64,000 nucleotides of DNA from Nymphaea colorata (lineage: Eukaryota; Streptophyta; Magnoliopsida; Nymphaeales; Nymphaeaceae). The position numbers were made by a program, and so were the translations under genes. The stretch spans positions 26,301,876 to 26,365,875 of the forward strand of contig NC_045142.1 of the NCBI RefSeq assembly GCF_008831285.2. The letters run 5' to 3'. The first letter of the stretch is position 1; every line of letters starts with the position of its first letter. Shown here in pieces: positions 24,220 through 35,771 of this stretch. Below the pieces are notes generated by a model. It saw only the letters and a list, made by a program, of their open reading frames with translations. It did no database searches and was not told where the DNA came from.

Positions 24220-24653
24220 TTTGGGTACTTAGGATATTTATGTAACTTTTTACCTTCTTTTTGTCTTTTTATTTTCTGTATTTTTCCTGTTTTACCCCTG
24301 CCTCTTTCTGATTTTATCCAAAGGGACCCAAGGGGAGACTAGTCCCAACGGCTAGAATTCTAGCCGTTGGAACTAGTCTCCAACGGCTAGCTCTCTCCTC
24401 TCTTTTGTCTTCTTCCTTATAAATAGTGTAAATTCTCTAGTGTAAGGTTATGGCTTTTTAGCCTACTTTATGTATCTCTTTTTGTGATTAATTCAAGTTC
24501 TTCTTCACCTCTTGTTTGAGGGCTTGTGAGTTTGACTTGTTGGTGGAAGCTTCAAGGCTGATTTACTTAAAGTATTTGTCTCTTTGGGCCTGACTAATAT
24601 ATGTAATGTATATACATATATGTATGTATAGAAGGGATACATACATTCTAACA
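24111..24653. mobile_element. Solo LTR-like element with 63-bp terminal inverted repeats
   Basis: Starts TGTTAGAATG and ends CATTCTAACA, flanked by the 5-bp direct repeat CTGCC (24106-24110 and 24654-24658). It also has a TATA-like TATAAATAG at about 24,418. These are features of a solo LTR, probably Copia-like. Unusually, bases 24111-24173 and 24591-24653 are inverted repeats of each other with one mismatch. It sits inside the 23,562-25,399 element, so it is the younger insertion. Confidence 0.75.
24334..24381. repeat. 48-bp palindrome in the LTR-like element
   Basis: Centred between 24357 and 24358. The inner 26 bp (24345-24370) are perfect, built on CCAACGGCTAGAA and its complement. One mismatch pair (24344/24371) separates this from a perfect outer arm. 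A third CCAACGGCTAG copy follows at 24380-24390. Confidence 0.9.
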
Positions 24654-24939
24654 CTGCCCATGTGGGCAATCTTCTCTTAGTTTCTGTTGTTGATTTTGTG
24701 TCTCTATGGAGCTTCATTTGTGCCTTGTTGGCTTTTGTTTTGTTCAACTCTTTCTGTTCACTTGTTCATGTGGGTGTAGTCGGGAGATGTTCTTTTGCAT
24801 TTGTTGATGGTGAGATGAAACTATAACGAGAAATCCTCTCAAAGAATGTATTGTGAATTTGTTTCGTCCGCTTATAAAAATTTTAATTAAAAGCTAACAG
24901 AGTGTTTCTTTCAATTTTGTTTTCTTCTTTCTCTCAATG

Positions 24940-25175
24940 AAAAAGAAAGTAAAATGTGCAGCTTTCCCTTTTTTAGGCATCTGTGTTGCGTAACCCTTTT
25001 TTATGAATCTGTGTTGCGTACAGAGGAACTTTCTCTCGATGAAAAAAGAAAGTAAAATGTGCAGCTTTCCCTTTTTTATGCATCTATGCGTACAGCGGAA
25101 CTTTCTCTCGATGAAAAAGAAAGTAAAATGTGCAGCTTTCCCTTTTTTATGCATCAGTGATGCGTACAGAGGAAC
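24940..25175. repeat. Minisatellite inside the hAT-like element
   Basis: Three copies of a unit containing GAAAGTAAAATGTGCAGC, TTTCCCTTTTTTA and a GCGTACAG.GGAAC segment (starting near 24,946, 25,048 and 25,119). Copies are very similar but differ in length. Confidence 0.85.
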
Positions 25176-25399
25176 ATGTAAAGTTGTTCGTTTTTCGCTG
25201 TTACTGAAAGGTGTTCACTGGTAAACGAGTTAAGCGAGTCGAGCTCGAGCTCGACTCTATATAATCGAGTCGAACTCGAGCTTGCGTCAGGGAGATCGAC
25301 TGAGTTCGAGTCGAGCTCGAGCTCGAGCCCGAGCTCTTTGAGCCCAGTCGAGCTTGAGCTGGGCAAGCTCGAGCTCAACCCGGCTCGTGTGCAGCCCTA

Positions 25400-25755
25400 G
25401 ACTGTATGTGTGTCTCCATTGAAACCGGCTACATAAATTTCACGTGGGTGCCCCAATATCAAGGACAGAGCTTTTGCAGCATACTAAAAACAGAGGCAAG
25501 AGGTGATGTGTGCACTTTAAGCCAATGAAACCCCAGATCAATGACACACCACCACTAGGCAGCTACAAATTACAAAAAGACGGGAAAAAATGACTTTTCA
25601 ATAATACGACATGTCTTGTTTCTTAGTGAATGGAGGCAGACCAGTACATTGAAAGATTGTTATTCCAACTAACATTTGCCTTATTACAACAGTGAAAAAG
25701 TTCATTGCAAGTAAAGGATTGCAAAGAAACAAATCTACATAGTACCAGAGTCTAT
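25400..25755. other. Intergenic stretch, no gene seen
   Basis: Upstream of the helicase gene beyond the hAT-like element. No supported feature. Confidence 0.5.
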
Positions 25756-26730
25756 TGTCACAAAAAACGTGTACGCCTATGATACGGCAAGCAAAAAAAC
25801 GGGTATAATACGGCAAAGTTATATATATCCGGAATGAAACGGGAAAAAGACGGCAAATTTTTAAAAAATAAATAAAAAATCCGGACAATTATGTAAAAAT
25901 AAAATAAATGAGAAATTAAAAAACAAAAACATTCAAAAATGACTCCTTGGCCGTTCTCAGCATGGGCATCTGTCTCTCACGTTATGCACAACACAGAAGA
26001 CTGTTCTATTGTTCATCCTCTTAGAAGTTAGAAGAGGTGCAATGCCAATGCTTGTTAGTTGTTTTCCATATCATGAAAAGGAAAATGGAAAACCTACATC
26101 AAGATTTCTGATGTATACAGCAAAAAACACAGCAAAATCCCTATTCTATAAGAAACGTACAACAAAACGTGCAATAACATAATAAAAGGAAAGTTTAAAA
26201 CTTTAAAGTTTATAAAACAGAGCCCTCTCACCGCTCGTCCGTCTGGCGAGTGGCGATTCCCCTCTTCAGTCGAATGAGAACGAGAAGGAGACGAAGGAGA
26301 AGGTGGAGATTCCCGTCAGCCTCCGGCAACTCCCGTCAACCCCTGCTCGTCCGTCCGGCATTCTCCCTTCAGTCGAACGCTCTTCAGAGTCTCAGTCCAA
26401 AGAGAAGGAGAAGGAGAAGAAGGAGAAGAAGACGAAGGAGAAGAAATCGACCATTTTTAACCTAACCCCTCTTTCCTTTCTCAAAATACATTTTTGCCAT
26501 TAAAAGGAAAGATCAAGTTTCAAAAAAGCCAACTTTTTATAGTTATTACCGCTGTGCCATCTTACCACGCGCCTTAAAAAACGCGTCTTTTTTCCGTTTT
26601 ATTCGTCGGAGGGGTTTTTGACGTATAATACGCGTTTTTTTGTTACTTTTTTCCGTTTTATCCGTCGGAGGGGTTTTTGACGTATAATACGCGTTTTTTT
26701 TGGAAAAAAACGGCGTTTTTTTGTTACTAC
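25756..26730. repeat. Possible terminal-inverted-repeat element
   Basis: Left end GTCACAAAAAACG and right end (inverted) GTAACAAAAAAACG are weakly similar, and both flanks are rich in TATAATACG and ACGG motifs. A GC-rich, GAGAAGGAG-repetitive core lies at 26,220-26,450. No target duplication was identified, so the boundaries are uncertain. Confidence 0.35.
26588..26700. repeat. Two-copy 59-bp tandem repeat
   Basis: The unit TTTTTTCCGTTTTATTCGTC plus GGAGGGGTTTTTGACGTAT occurs at 26588 and again at 26647 with one clear difference (ATTCG/ATCCG). Confidence 0.9.
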
Positions 26731-28380
26731 CCTGACTCCGGTTTAGACTAGTTGTATTAGGAGAGTGCCTGTGCTATCCAATTGAAAGCCTTCCCAATGG
26801 GGTTTTTCTCGTTGGGTTCAGCTTCACTCGGGCGCGCTGGGCATCCAGCGCGGATCCAAAACAAGTTTCCTTTACTTTTATTATTTATGTTTATTTGCTT
26901 AATTCCTTGCTTGCGGAAATTAATTTAGATTGTGGATTGTGATGGTTTAATATGTGATTCATGCCCATACTCAAGCTTCTAGAAGAGCTTTTATATTTAT
27001 TTGGCTCTGATTTTAAATCTAGTCCAATTTGTAATTAATTCGGTTTGTGGGATATGTAGCGCACGTAAATTTGGAAATATATGATTAATGATGTTTATAG
27101 AATGAATTACATTGAACACTTTTTCTTTTGACAGAAATAAGATCCATATCATTTAGATAGCATTTTAATGTTATTGAGATCTATTAACGTTTTGTGTTTA
27201 GACTGATTTGTTACCTATTAAAAAATTTAAAAAATAGATGATTTGTTTATAAAAATTATAGAATTTTTAATATTGGTTTCATCAACCAAGTCATTTTCAA
27301 TTTTTAAATTTAAAATCATATACCGTGAAACACACAAGGAAATTAAGGTGGAATTCTGCTTTTAAAAATTGGTTCTATAATTAAAATTACAATGCGTCGA
27401 ACTAAAGAAGAAGAGAACCACATTTTCTTATGTAAACATCACGACTTTGGATATTTGAAAAAGTGAAGTAGTTGTGAAGTTTATTTAACTAATTATAAAC
27501 TAACTAACATTCAATTGAAATCAATTTTTGAAAGACACCTTTCAAAACTTTTTTTTTAATTTATCCAATCAATAACCAGGTTTTAAGAAGTAAAAACCTG
27601 GTTTTTGTCATGGTACCCAAAGACACAACCCAAATTTTCAAAATACATTAAAAAAATTGGTTTTTACAAAACCATTTTTTCAAAATGTCATCCAAACGCT
27701 ACACAAATTCCACAATCAAAATTCTGGAATTGGCATTTCAAAGCTGTGACTCCAATGGAGAAACGGTACCCTAATGTTCCTCTCTCTCTTCCCTTCATCC
27801 TAATAAAAATATGGACTTTTTCTGTTTTTCATTATCAAGTTTCTTTTTTTAATACAGCTTTCAAGTTTTCGAATTTGCAGTTAAATGTATGAAAAGGTAT
27901 TTCTCAATCACAAATTTTAATATTTAGTTATGAATATCTTGTCCAATCAAACACTCTGTTAAAGTTCAGAAACATGCTTCTCTTTCCATAAAACGGTAGG
28001 GTGCTACATACATGTGTCTTAAAAGTTGCCTTGAAAATTTTAATTTCTTGAAAGGAACAACACCAGAGGCACGACCCGACCGGTTAAGGCCAGGAGCACA
28101 ACCCCGGTAGAAGGGAACTCGTGCTGGCACAGCCAGCCCTACACTTTCACCTCTTAAGTCTGAAGGTTAACATATAACATTCTCTTGTCAAATTTGTTTA
28201 TTATAACTTGCATGTTAACTATAAGATTGAGTTTGCAATCTACATCATTATGTAAATGTAATAAGTTGAGCTTCAACTTGATAAGGGCACAAGCTTAAGC
28301 CTGCAAGTATAATTTAATAAGTGTCAGACACATAAACTAAATACTGGTTGTTAGTAGAAGAAGAACACCATAATTTGTGT
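26731..28380. other. Intergenic stretch, no gene seen
   Basis: AT-rich sequence with short frames only (for example 27605-27892). A GC-richer patch at 28,060-28,150 is unassigned. Confidence 0.5.
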
Positions 28381-28385
28381 GCTTA
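28381..28385. repeat. Retrotransposon target-site duplication (left)
   Basis: GCTTA, identical to 39960-39964. Confidence 0.9.
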
Positions 28386-31300
28386 TGTTAGGATCTGAAA
28401 CCCGCGGTCGCCTAACCCGAGTGTCGAGTCCTAAAGCCAAGATCTCTCGACGTTCGCCTGAACTAAAACCTACCTAAATCAATACAATGAACTACCCGGC
28501 CGGACAGGACCCCGGCGCAAACCCAATAGGACGAGATGTACAGGTGAGGTGTTCCCCAAAAACTTAACTAAGCCAATCCTACTACAAGCAACTACAATGG
28601 GTGTGAGGCTTTACAAGCGTTTGCGATACATCAAAGCACTCGCATCTCACTCATCAAACCACGCAAACCATTCACTAACGAACAAACCACGCCCGGATCC
28701 CAAATAGGAAGGTCGAGCCCACTGTGGTCGTGTCTTTGGCGCTTGCGCCTTAGAGGTACCACTAGGAGGACTATGGCCGCAGCGGGGCAAAAACAATAAC
28801 AGAATTCAAACTAACAAGTCCCTATACTACCACCCGCGGACTACAAGGGGAGGAAGAGTCAAACCTGCCAAGCAAGCTTGGCGAATCCGCGAGATAGGAC
28901 CACGGGACGAAAGCCAAGTCCCGGGTATCACAGCTACGTCTCTGAATTCCGGAGGAGGGCAACGCCGCGTTGCTGTGATGGGAGGAGCAGACGCCTACTA
29001 TCGGGACCCGTAGGGAAGGGCCGAGACGAAGTGGAGCTTAGGCGCGTCGCCTAAGGGGACCAGGTCTTCGCAGCCTCCTGCTGCCGAGGGGTCTCGTGAG
29101 GAATCGGGCAGCCGCCTACTGCCTTGCGCCGAGAGGTGAAGTGATCGCCTGTCGCTAGGGCGCCGGAAGGGAGTGCGGCCGAGGATGGCTGGAGGATCGG
29201 AGGAGCTAGCAGGAATACTAGCTAGACCGACGGACCTAAACCTAACTAGGGCTTGGGAGGGCTCGGTGCGGTAGGGCTCTAGATAGGTGGCCGGTCTGGT
29301 CAATAGGGTATAAGGCTGGGGTTGGTCGAAGTCAACGAGCTTTAGGTGCGGAAGAGGGAGCCTAACTAGTAGGTGGGTCGGAGCTGGCTGACTGGGCTGA
29401 GCTACGCTCGAAGGTCGTGGTCAAGATTGACCAAGGTGCGATACGGGTTAAGCTAAGCGGGTTGGTCAAACTAAGTGGGCTGAGGTTATCGAGCCCGGGT
29501 GCTTAGGTCAAGAGGGACCCACGAGATAAGCTCGAGGCTCTAAGGTTGACTAAGAGAAAAGAGAGGGGAACAACAAGTAATTTCCTAACTCGAGTTAGGA
29601 AGGGCCGTCGACTAGGGTTGCCTAAAATATCTAAGGGAGGCTAAGACAGTCGAGTGATGAAGAGAGAAACCTAGGGGGAGTTGCCTAAGAGGTTGGGGTG
29701 GTGGCGTGCGAGGTTGACTACTTGGGTCGGTGTGTGACTAGGCTGGTCTTGCCTAGGTGAGTGACGCCACACGAGCCTAGCTAATTAAGTTAGGGTTCGG
29801 TCTAGAACCCTGGTAGACCTAGCTACGGAAAGTAACAAGAGCTCGGTTTAGAGCTCGGTTGACCTAACTACAAGTGGATCAGGTTGAGGACGACTGGACC
29901 AGGTCTCGGCTGAGATGGACTTGGTCAAGGCTTAGGCAAGGGTGCGACTAAGTTGACTTAGGAGAGGGTAAGTGAAGAAGGTAGGGTCGGCTTGGGTCTA
30001 GCCGAGCACGCTGGGTTTGGACACTTGGCAACTGGGGAATAAGTTGCTAGGACCGTTGGGGCTACTTTCCAAAGTTAGAGGAAAGGAGGCACGAGTGAGA
30101 CGGGTTGGCTAACTGGGAACGGCGCAAGTCATGCGTCTAAGGCAAGGGGAGGGGGTCTTCTTGGGAAAGTGGCAGGTCAGGGATAAGGGTTTACCTACTC
30201 GGCTGGGCCAGGTGGAGGACTTTCCTAACTAAGATAGAGGGCGCCAAGGAAGGCAGGACGTGGCAAGAGGAGAAGCCACAAGGAAGAGGCGCTAGAGAGG
30301 ATCTAGCGATAAGGCAAGGTTCAGTTGATTCTTTCCTAACGAGTAGGGGAAGAATCAATCTAGGATCTTCTCGATATTAATAGAAGAATCCAAGGAGGCT
30401 GGCGAGATCTGCTGCTCTTCTCATGAGGAGGACACGTGGACGTGGACCAGGGAATTAGGGAGGTTACGGTTTAGGTAAGGCCACACAAGGACGAGAGGGA
30501 GATCAAATAGGAAAGGGCAAGGACGCGTTAAGGGAACTTGCCAAAAGTTGTGGAGAGGATAGGACGCGTGAAACGGATGAGGAAGGCGCGTGAGGCCAGG
30601 CCACTTGTGAGGGAGGCGAGCTGGGTGGTGAGGTGGCAAGGAAGGTCTACGAGATTAGGACACGTGGATGCATCAAGGGCCGAGGGTTCATGCGACTAGG
30701 GTTTAGGGCTAGGAGAAGAAGACGCCAAAACGGAATGGGTGGCTACTATAATTGATTTCCTAAATGCGTGGGATATGACAAAGTGGAAGGGATCTCGGCT
30801 GGAATCAAATCAGCTAACGGGTACAGCTGGTTGACTCGACCAAGATCAGGTGAAGTGGATGGCTGACACGTGGTATGATGGACGAACGGGATTACACAAG
30901 GAAAGAGCAAGATGACTTACCAAGTTGGGAGCGGCGGCCAAGGAGCGCACGTTGAAGCACCGGCTGCTAGGGTTAATCCCTAGGGCGATCCTCCAAGTGT
31001 TTGACCAGAATGCCCCTCACGGCTACCTTGAAACTCGGACTAATTCGAGGGCAGATCTGTCCTTAGACGCCGGCAACAATGGAGATGACCTGAGGTGTTG
31101 CAGCGATCACCGGGAATGGATATTTCGGGCCAAGGAAGACTTTTTCCTAGACGACTTGAATTAACACCAAATCGGCCGAATCAAAGCATTTCTTTAGGCG
31201 AACACTCTGATATGTATTTTCTGTTGTGTTAACGCCTCATTCCACCATTTTCGAGTCTTTCTCCTTTCTGTTTGTGCAGGTGGAATGCCTCTTGAAACCG

Positions 31301-32573
31301 AAGCACGTTAGCCTCTTTTTTGGAGGCCTTTTCACCGCCGGTTTCTCAAGGACTTGATGGGTTCGATCCAAGAGATAGAACGCCAATTCCAGACCTTGTA
31401 AAAGATGATCTAAGTGCAGTTTTCCATCGAAAAACTAGAGTCTCCTCACGGGTTTAGCACCGTGAATCAGACCTAGGTTGCTGGAGAATACTCCTCTAGA
31501 TCGCTCCCAACAACAATCCGTAATTGACTTAGGATCTCGAGTACCAACCTGATTTGAGTCGATATTGAGGCAGCACGCTTGCACGAACGACCTCAATCTT
31601 CCCGGATGTAGATCAGCCTCTCTGCCCTCGCGTGGTCCGAAGGTAGGCACCGAATCTAGCTATCTTGCCGTGGGGAACTTCGTGGTCCAAGGAGACGCGA
31701 ACGCCGGAGCCTTCGTGGTTCCTTAAGCCTTTTGTCGTAGGTCGAGAGAAAGGAAGAAGATAAGAAATCAAGGACGAGGAGAGGAGAAAACCTTCGGTTC
31801 TAGATCTGGTTGAAGATGATGCAGTCTTCACCGTGGGGTTGGAATGAAGAAGACGCCAAGGGGATTGACGCTAGGGCTTGGAGATTCCATGAGGACGAGT
31901 GGGAGAGAAGAGCTGCGCCATGGGTGAGAAGGACGCCGAGGAAAGAAGTGAGGCCACCGCGGGAGAGGGGTGAACCAGGTGAGAACTCGAGAGAGAGAAG
32001 GGCCTTCCGCCCACACCAATCCTTTCAATTCATTATTCTCAAAAAGCATACATTTTACAAAGTATCGAACACTTAAATACTAACCTAGTAACTCGGTTCA
32101 CATTCCGAACCGGTTCTTCTACTGAAACGAATCAAACTAAAATAAATCAAATCTGATATGAATTGGACGCTACCCGTCCAACGCTAATCTAGACCCGTGG
32201 ATCCATGAAGATCCGTAGCAACTTGAGCGCAAGGTTGAGCTCGAGTAGGCTCAACTCGATTTGCCTAGGTTCCGCCTAGGCTCACCACGTTCCATCTTGG
32301 TCCTAGGAGTCAACAAAGGTTTAGACGATTTAACGAGATTGGATCCTAGAACTAGATCATTACCACCGTGAGGCTTAATCTGAAAACCTCTTGCGCTTGA
32401 CAGTTGTTGCTCCGCCCGCTCCACCCACTGCAAGAACTTCAAGCTGCTCTTTAACCTCTTCGGTTGGTTTGAACGCCTTGGTGCATGTGCTTCCTGCCCA
32501 TACGAGCCCTTTCATACCTACCTTCGCCCTGGGTTTGGTCTAGATGACCTTACCGGAATTTTGGCTCGTAACA
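28386..32573 (-). repeat. 3' LTR (left) of the retrotransposon
   Basis: 4,188 bp, starting TGTTAGGATC on the + strand and ending CTCGTAACA. Small open frames inside it (for example about 100 codons at 28998-29303) are repeated in the other LTR and show no domain. Confidence 0.95.
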
Positions 32574-34925
32574 GATCCACCCTCCTTAAAATGAGCTTGT
32601 CCCCAAGCTCTTGCTATACATTCCCCTGAATGGGTCTGTTTTTCTAGTGCTACCCCTATGTGTTGTTCTGACGGTCTATAATCTCGGGGTAGTGCTCCCA
32701 ACGAATTCTGCTGGTGTAGGAAGCATTTTCTTGGCCCTCTGGAGTAGACTTGGGTATAGTCACTGGTGGTTCTACTCCTTACTGATGGAGGGTTCTGCTG
32801 TATCTGCCCGGGGCCATAATCTCGTGGGAGCTGCCCAATGGAAAGTCTTGGCTGCCCTTGCAGCTCTCTGACTTTGAAAGGTATACGCAGTACCATGCTT
32901 AGGTGAGTCGATTCTCGGTCGCTTTTCATGGCCCACTGCGCTTCTGCTGCGTTTGCTCCTCTTGGGTTATTCGCGTGAGTTAGTAGGGAGTCACGAGGGT
33001 CCCTTAGCTCACGACTACAATTTGGAGAGTCCGGGAACTGATAGGCACTCCAACGCTCTGGATAGAGTTTGGAATTTTGATGTCCCAGAGCGGTTGCTTG
33101 GTGGTGGCCACCCTCCTTAGCAAGTCGTTCCTCTTGAGAGGGGGTGGCCACTGAGTACCTCTGAAATGTATATATCTTCTTCTGGGCGCTGGGGTTTATT
33201 TGATCTACCTCATTCTGTGGGCGTTCCCTTTTTTGATTTAAGGGGTAGACCATCATTTCTACTGGATGATCCTTCAAGCTGCTAAAACTTTTACTCTCCA
33301 ATTCCAGAAGGATCTCGTCCATGGGAGCCAAGGTCTCTCTTTCTTACAAGTCCCGTGTAATGAGCGGCTTGTTTTTATGTCCAAGCCCGGGTTTGTTAGA
33401 GCCCTTCCATTGTTTACGAGAAGCGGCAACTGAGTTGGGTTCTATTTGAGTACACCCACAAGCTTGGCCGCCTTGTGGCTGGAGTGTTGTCCGATTTGCT
33501 GTTCTCGCCTTAGCTTTACTATCCATAAGGGTTTTCACGTTTGGGGCAACCGGTTCGTGAGGATTTGGACCCACGAGCTCTTGGGCCACTTTCTTTTGAA
33601 GTACTTTGGTTGCCCAACTTCTGTGCGTCTTACATATAGTTATGTCCGCACCACCCTCCTTAAGTTGAGTCTTATCATCGAGGGTGGGTTCTGGTGCTGC
33701 GTTGGAGGAACTATCCTTAGGTTCCTTCACCATGTGCTCTCCTGAGTTCTGATAAGGGTGCTCGGTTCCCTTCGAAACTTCAGGCACTTTCCGTGTTTCT
33801 ACAGTTTGCTTAGGGAGTGGGAGTAGACTATCATGATTGCCCCTTGCATCTTTTACCAAAGGGACGGTCTTTAGAAGAGGCAACAGCCCTTTGTAACCGT
33901 CCTTCTCCTTTGGTGTACGCCGGGGCTCGCCAATCAATTCCCTAACCATATTCGCAGAGGATTCGAACTTCGGACTTTCATGGTTAATGTCCTCTGCCTC
34001 CCGCTGGGTAGCACTCGGTATCGGTTTAGCCAAGGGTTTCATGGAATAGAACTTTCTATAAACTTTGGCGACGCCAGTACGACGTGGTAAGGGAAATGGC
34101 TCAATCTTCTTTGGTATAACCTCCTCGCTAGATTTGCATAAGGCTAGCTGTTCAGTTACTTGAGGAGTAGCGAGTAATCCTTTCTTCGTTTTAGGAAAGA
34201 GAGGTCCATGCGTGACCCTTAATTCTGTTTGATTCTTGCTTGATCTGATGGAGGAAGTGTTTGTGGGCTGATCCCAGTATGCCAGTGTTGTCCTTCGTAT
34301 TCCCACGGCTTGTGGCCATAATCGAATGATTTGCTGGAAAAGAAGGACTAGGGGTTTGGAGTATCCCTTGTTTATCAGTGACGACCTTCGCTTCTTTAGA
34401 AGGGTTAATGGTAGGGAGGTTGGTATAACCTCTCTTTGACAATTCTGTTTCCTCATCACGAGCTGATTCCGACTCATTAGTTTCTGACGAGGTCTCTCCT
34501 TCACTGTCATCACTAGATTCCATGTCTGACTCCATATCTGATTCTAGAGGTGTTTTAAAGTCTGACCTTGGTATTGCCTCTAGCACCAGTCTTGAACTCA
34601 TGGTTCCCACTTGTATAACCTCACCGGGATGGATCCTCCTCTTCGAGTAGGGTTTGATATTTTTACCCTCTACACTAAGTTGTCCCATCCGGTTGTTGAT
34701 CCACATTTAACCGGTTTCCCGTTCAATGTCGATCTCAAAATGCCGGTACATCACACTAGGGTGTGTGATTACCTTATCACAAGAGGGCGAACTACCAACG
34801 TCTACAAAAATCCACGTTGGGTTTTGGTCCCAAGTGGCTCCGCGAACCATCCAATCTCTTTGCACACAGATTCTGTTATCGTATGTGCTGAAGAAAATAT
34901 CCATTCCTGCTCTACTAGACGGCAC
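32540..34925 (-). pseudogene. Decayed coding region inside the retrotransposon, family unknown
   Basis: Open blocks in element orientation: 34925-34707 (72 codons) is followed in frame, after one stop, by 34706-34191 (171 codons). An overlapping frame runs 34513-33344 (389 codons) and is followed in frame, after one stop, by 33331-32540 (263 codons), which ends 34 bp inside the LTR. So two in-frame stops and a frame change interrupt what looks like one long protein of about 800 residues. Visible traits are an acidic Ser/Glu/Asp stretch (ESDMESSDDSEGETSSE) and a Lys/Pro/Ser-rich remainder. There is no zinc knuckle, protease, polymerase or integrase motif. A distant link to Gag-like or DUF4283-like plant proteins is only a guess from the FEIDIE...WINNRMGQ portion. 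Confidence 0.6.
32574..32587 (-). other. Polypurine tract
   Basis: Minus-strand AAGGAGGGTGGATC immediately before the 3' LTR, the usual start site for plus-strand DNA synthesis. Confidence 0.75.
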
Positions 34926-35756
34926 CTTACTTCGTCTTCTACACTATCAAACAATTTGCTGAAGGAAAGAGCACACCAACGCCTAAACTGCTATGCTACT
35001 CGAACACTGAAAGAAATCTGAAACGACTGTATCAATCCGCTGCTCTGTCAAGCTGCCCTTGTGCGTTTCAAGGAGGTGAGAAGTTCACCTGTCACCGCAC
35101 CCGCCTGGTGCCTTGGTAACTCACTCTCGCTCTCAGTCGGGCCTGACAATAAGGCCTAAACTGTCGCGTCCGCCTGACGCCTCAACAGCGCACCTCGAGC
35201 TCAAGCACCTTTTGAGTTGTGCAATAAGCACTCCTCTCGCCTAGACTGTTTTCAGTACAGTCAAGGACTACGCACAGAATTTCTAAACTCTGGAATCTTG
35301 CCTTCAATTTTGATCAGCAATTAAGTTGGATAGTTACGTGACTACCCACCAAAATTCAGCGCAATCTGACATCTGAAAGCCGCCGAACCCACTGATTCTT
35401 CTTGTCAGACTGGTATCCGGACAGGTTCTGGTCACTCAGCCTTTGACGCAGAAGACGGTGCAAAAGCGGGTAGTTCGGGGCCGAATCTCTGCTGGTGGTC
35501 TAAAGGACTTCTGTAGAGAATTTTATTATGAAGCTCTCCACCAATTTTGAGGCTATTCCGACTTCGTTTGCTCCTGATAGGGCCGATTTACTATCGCTGA
35601 CTGTTACAGTCCAGAGAACCAAAAAATGCTGAAAACTGAAACTGAAGCCTAGAAAACTGCTGAAACCCAAATTCTGACGAATCTGACTGCTTCTGCCTCT
35701 AGATGCCAAATCTTCGATGTCAAGCGCGAGAAGAGTTCAGATTTTAACCTCAAGAC
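34926..35756. other. Retrotransposon 5' leader region
   Basis: Between the primer site and the first open block. Non-coding or further decayed; another minus-strand frame is open over about 34,840-35,010 before a stop, suggesting one more frame change upstream of 34925. Confidence 0.5.
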
Positions 35757-35769
35757 GGCTCTGATACCA
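35757..35769 (-). other. Primer-binding site (initiator Met-tRNA)
   Basis: Minus-strand TGGTATCAGAGCC, matching the 3' end of plant initiator methionine tRNA, separated from the LTR end by two bases. It fixes the element's orientation. Confidence 0.92.
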
Positions 35770-35771
35770 AT

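Larger units (their letters stand above)
23562..25399. mobile_element. Non-autonomous hAT-like element with nested insertion
   Basis: Ends TAGGGCTGCACAACGAGCCG (23562) and, inverted, TAGGGCTGCACACGAGCCGG (ending 25399) are near-identical terminal inverted repeats. Both subterminal zones are filled with GAGCTCGAG-type palindromes (23,580-23,740 and 25,220-25,380). No transposase frame is present. The flanks do not show a clean 8-bp duplication; the left flank is a GT microsatellite, which may have blurred it. Without the nested LTR-like element (24111-24653) the body is about 1.3 kb. Confidence 0.8.

Noticed and set aside
28998-29303. A 101-codon minus-strand frame repeated exactly at 36384-36689, looking like a duplicated gene.
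   Set aside because: Both lie at the same place in the two LTRs; the repetition comes from the LTRs. No domain or start context supports a gene.
34611-35021. A 136-codon + strand frame inside the retrotransposon.
   Set aside because: It is antisense to the element and opposite the decayed sense coding region; no family resemblance.
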